Source: DATBHW01 sp035307385 (GTDB lineage: Bacteria; Chloroflexota; Ktedonobacteria; Ktedonobacterales; DATBGS01). From it: DNA of 64,000 nt. The notes under the pieces were generated by a model. That model ran no database searches. It had not been told where the DNA came from and saw only the letters and a program-made list of their open reading frames with translations. Made by a program: the position numbers and the translations under genes. How positions within the stretch are numbered: position 1 is the stretch's first letter; each line of letters starts with the position of its first letter. The DNA lies in NCBI GenBank assembly GCA_035307385.1, contig DATGID010000136.1:186001-250000 (forward strand). Direction: 5' to 3'. This document shows positions 62,016-64,000 of this stretch, in pieces.

Positions 62016-63383
62016 ATGAACCGTCGCAAGGTTATCATATGGGGGATCATCATCGTCCTGCTTTTGGCCTTGTTTTCGAGCGTCTTTCTCAGGTCGTTCA
62101 CCAATTCCTCTGGCACAGCGGTGGACAACACCGGCAACAGCGCCAACACGCCCGTTACGCAGGTGACACCCACGCAGCCACCGTATACACCGGTGACAAC
62201 GAACCCTCCGGCGGGCGGCAACAACTCACCGTTCATTCTCTTTACGCCAGGGGTGGTACGCCAGGGAGCCATCGTAAGCGTGCTGGGCAGCTTGTTCGAC
62301 CCCAAATCCTTCATCGACTTCTCGATCAAGCAAAAAGCAGGAGCCACCGGCAAAGTCATCGGCTCCGTGCAGGCCGATAAAAGCGGGTCGTTCAGCAATG
62401 TACCCATCACCGTGCCCGTCAACGAACCCTACGGGAACTTCTTCATCGAAGCCAAACAGCGCCACAGCCAGAAATCGGCTGTCTCGATGGGCTTTCTTCA
62501 GAACGGCAGCGTTGCCACCGTCAAGCTCAACACCATTGTGGGCAAGGTTGGCGACACCCTCAAAGTCTCGGCCAAGGGGTTTGCGCCTGATGAGCAGGTG
62601 AACGTCTATTGGAACAGCATGGCGACTGACCCCATCGCCACGCTCACCACCGATCAAGGCGGCGGCATTGGTCAGGCGGCCATCAAGGTGCCCTTTGGCG
62701 CGCAGGGCGACAACTATTTCATCTTCATGGGCGTCAAGAGCCAGACGCCCGTTACCAGCCAGTTCTTCATGCTGAAGCTCTACCCAACGGTAAAGCTCTC
62801 CACCTATTCCATCAGGGCCGATAACACCTTGACCTACTCCGGCAAAGGCTTCGGGCCTAATGAGATGGTGATGGTCTTCGTCAATCGGGCAGAAGGGCAA
62901 CCGCTCGCCATCGTGCAGACAAATGCGTATGGGGCCTTCCCCACGTCGCCAGGCTTCCTCATTCCGTTCGGCTTAAAGGGCAAACAAACGCTGCTCTTCC
63001 TGGGCAGCCAGAGCCGGGCGGCCAATTCCGTGGCATTCACCGTTGCGCCTTACAGCCCCGATGTCCAGCCAAGCACCTACGGCGGCAGCCCGGGCACGAC
63101 CATCAGCTTCTATGCCTCGGGGTTCGCGCGCAACGAAATTGTCCATGTCTACACGGGCAATCCCGGCAAGATGGTAAGCTGCTTCAAAGCCGATGCCAAG
63201 GGCGACGCGGGTGCAGCGGGTTCCTACATGATTCCCAGCAATGTCCAGGGGAAAGTGGCCTTTACCTTCACCGGCACCAAAAGCGGAGGCACTGCCATCG
63301 CCAGCATCAACGTCTCGCCTGCCGCAACGCCCGTGCAGATTCCGCCATCCCCGCCCTTCACCTGCCCACTGGATGGGCAATGA
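62016..63383 (+). CDS. exported protein with four Ig-like repeats
   Basis: A 455-residue surface protein. One N-terminal transmembrane anchor (about 7-26), a Thr/Pro/Asn linker (about 30-70), then four repeated domains of about 85 residues starting near 75, 165, 262 and 350, each with G-[DTN]-T-[LI]-x4-GF-[AG]P-[DN]E-like cores such as GDTLKVSAKGFAPDEQVNVY and GTTISFYASGFARNEIVHVY. The fold is an Ig/IPT-like beta-sandwich. Function unknown. It follows the glycosyltransferase by 51 bp and has GGGGGG before the ATG. Confidence 0.75.
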   Translation: MNRRKVIIWGIIIVLLLALFSSVFLRSFTNSSGTAVDNTGNSANTPVTQVTPTQPPYTPVTTNPPAGGNNSPFILFTPGVVRQGAIVSVLGSLFDPKSFIDFSIKQKAGATGKVIGSVQADKSGSFSNVPITVPVNEPYGNFFIEAKQRHSQKSAVSMGFLQNGSVATVKLNTIVGKVGDTLKVSAKGFAPDEQVNVYWNSMATDPIATLTTDQGGGIGQAAIKVPFGAQGDNYFIFMGVKSQTPVTSQFFMLKLYPTVKLSTYSIRADNTLTYSGKGFGPNEMVMVFVNRAEGQPLAIVQTNAYGAFPTSPGFLIPFGLKGKQTLLFLGSQSRAANSVAFTVAPYSPDVQPSTYGGSPGTTISFYASGFARNEIVHVYTGNPGKMVSCFKADAKGDAGAAGSYMIPSNVQGKVAFTFTGTKSGGTAIASINVSPAATPVQIPPSPPFTCPLDGQ

Positions 63384-63469
63384 TGTGCTGTTCGGCAGGC
63401 CATGTTCCCTGGCCTGCCAGAGTCAATAAATTTTATAAAAAAATCTATATATGCTGACGGAGGTTTTCT

Positions 63470-64000
63470 ATGGGGCATACAGCCATACGAATCGCACAAC
63501 GCTGTGCCGTGGTTCTGATCGCCCTTGCCCTGCTGGTGGGCTGTGCCAGCAACAACCAGGGCGCAAAGCGCCAGAGCGCCGCGCCGACACCCACACCAAC
63601 GCCGCCTGTGCAGTCGTCCCCCACCGGGGGGGCCAGCCCCTGCGACGCCAACACCCTGCAAAACGGCAAAGCGCCGCCGCTGGTCACGCTGGACAGTTAC
63701 AGCTTCCATCCGGGGTTCGACGTAGGCTTCTATGGTCATAACTTTCAACCTGGTGAAGCGGTGAACGTCGTACTGGGCACCGAGAAGAGCACACCCCAGA
63801 GTCAGGCAAACCAGTCGCTGACCACGGCCTACGCCAATAAAGGCGGCGACCTGGCGGGCGTGGCGCACATCGCCATGATGCCCCCTGGCAATTATCGCCT
63901 CTTTTTTGAGGGGCAGCAGTGCACGAACACCATCAACATTATTCTGCTGAAGTTCACGCCCTGGGTCGTGCTGGACAACTACGCGCCCTATCCGCATTAT
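63470..64000 (+). CDS. Ig-like-repeat lipoprotein, cut by window end
   Basis: The first 177 codons of a lipoprotein. The signal ends in LLVGC (Cys near residue 25), followed by a Thr/Pro linker and a repeat (SYSFHPGFDVGFYGHNFQPGEAVNVVLG, in parts SYSFHPGFDVGFYGHNF and QPGEAVNVVLG) of the same type as in the preceding gene. GGAGG is 6 bp before the ATG. The 3' end is outside the window, so the total length is not known. Confidence 0.78.
   Translation, partial: MGHTAIRIAQRCAVVLIALALLVGCASNNQGAKRQSAAPTPTPTPPVQSSPTGGASPCDANTLQNGKAPPLVTLDSYSFHPGFDVGFYGHNFQPGEAVNVVLGTEKSTPQSQANQSLTTAYANKGGDLAGVAHIAMMPPGNYRLFFEGQQCTNTINIILLKFTPWVVLDNYAPYPHY

Overview
The window is a high-GC bacterial chromosome segment with about 62 protein genes, no tRNA or rRNA gene, no CRISPR array, and no recognisable transposase, integrase or phage gene. 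The mix suggests a monoderm soil-type Chloroflexota, most likely class Ktedonobacteria: lipobox-type lipoproteins and sugar-binding proteins, Hanks-type kinase and PP2C phosphatase, several secreted glycoside hydrolases, DUF4097, DUF1003 and DUF2277 proteins, and many small membrane proteins. This placement is inference from gene content; no marker gene was available to test it.

Layout. 1-1.4 kb: a terminator of an off-window gene, an orphan HicB-like protein and an alpha/beta hydrolase. 1.4-10.6 kb: a xylose-type operon with a strong promoter, a candidate operator and a long structured leader, then XylF-, XylG- and XylH-like transporter genes, a Gfo/Idh/MocA dehydrogenase, a ROK repressor, xylulokinase, a thioesterase-like gene and a small CxxC/WPY protein. 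There is no xylose isomerase in the window. 10.7-31.3 kb: mostly ordinary single genes (VWA surface protein, SDR, GT87-like enzyme, phosphoesterase lipoprotein, ArsR-type regulator, EamA exporter, cupin, methyltransferase, ModA, a GntR/DUF1648 pair, two DinB-like proteins, enoyl-CoA hydratase), ending with a kinase, a lytic transglycosylase, a C39-like peptidase and a single-pass membrane protein whose promoter carries two SOS-box-like palindromes. 31.5-38.2 kb: a beta-CASP metallo-beta-lactamase paired with an FGE-like protein, then an amino-acid group (P1/DmpA-type peptidase, threonine-synthase-like enzyme, Leu/Phe/Val-type dehydrogenase). 38.3-47.2 kb: two GH5 paralogues, a DUF1269 protein, a GtrA/PP2C pair, a degenerate receiver protein, a DUF4097 protein coupled to the second GH5, a P-loop kinase and a Pro/Thr-rich membrane protein. 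47.3-60 kb: GH38 alpha-mannosidase, a P-loop kinase, and a minus-strand operon with LacI regulator, Opp/Dpp-type ABC transporter and GH1 beta-glucosidase. 60.3-64 kb: a GT-C mannosyltransferase-like enzyme followed by two secreted Ig-like-repeat proteins, the second cut by the window end.

How the genes work together. Two complete sugar-uptake modules dominate: the xyl-type module (transport, regulation by ROK, phosphorylation by XylB) and the LacI-Opp-GH1 module (import of glucosides or oligosaccharides and cytoplasmic hydrolysis), with GH5 and GH38 enzymes supplying further glycan-degrading activity. In both ABC operons a strong stem-loop without a T-tract sits just after the binding-protein gene, consistent with raised binding-protein mRNA stability. 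The points most worth follow-up are the SOS-like double operator near 31.45 kb, a palindromic repeat family with copies at 40.05 and 51.13 kb, the GH5 paralogue with an altered catalytic motif, and the surface-glycoprotein-like cluster at the right edge.
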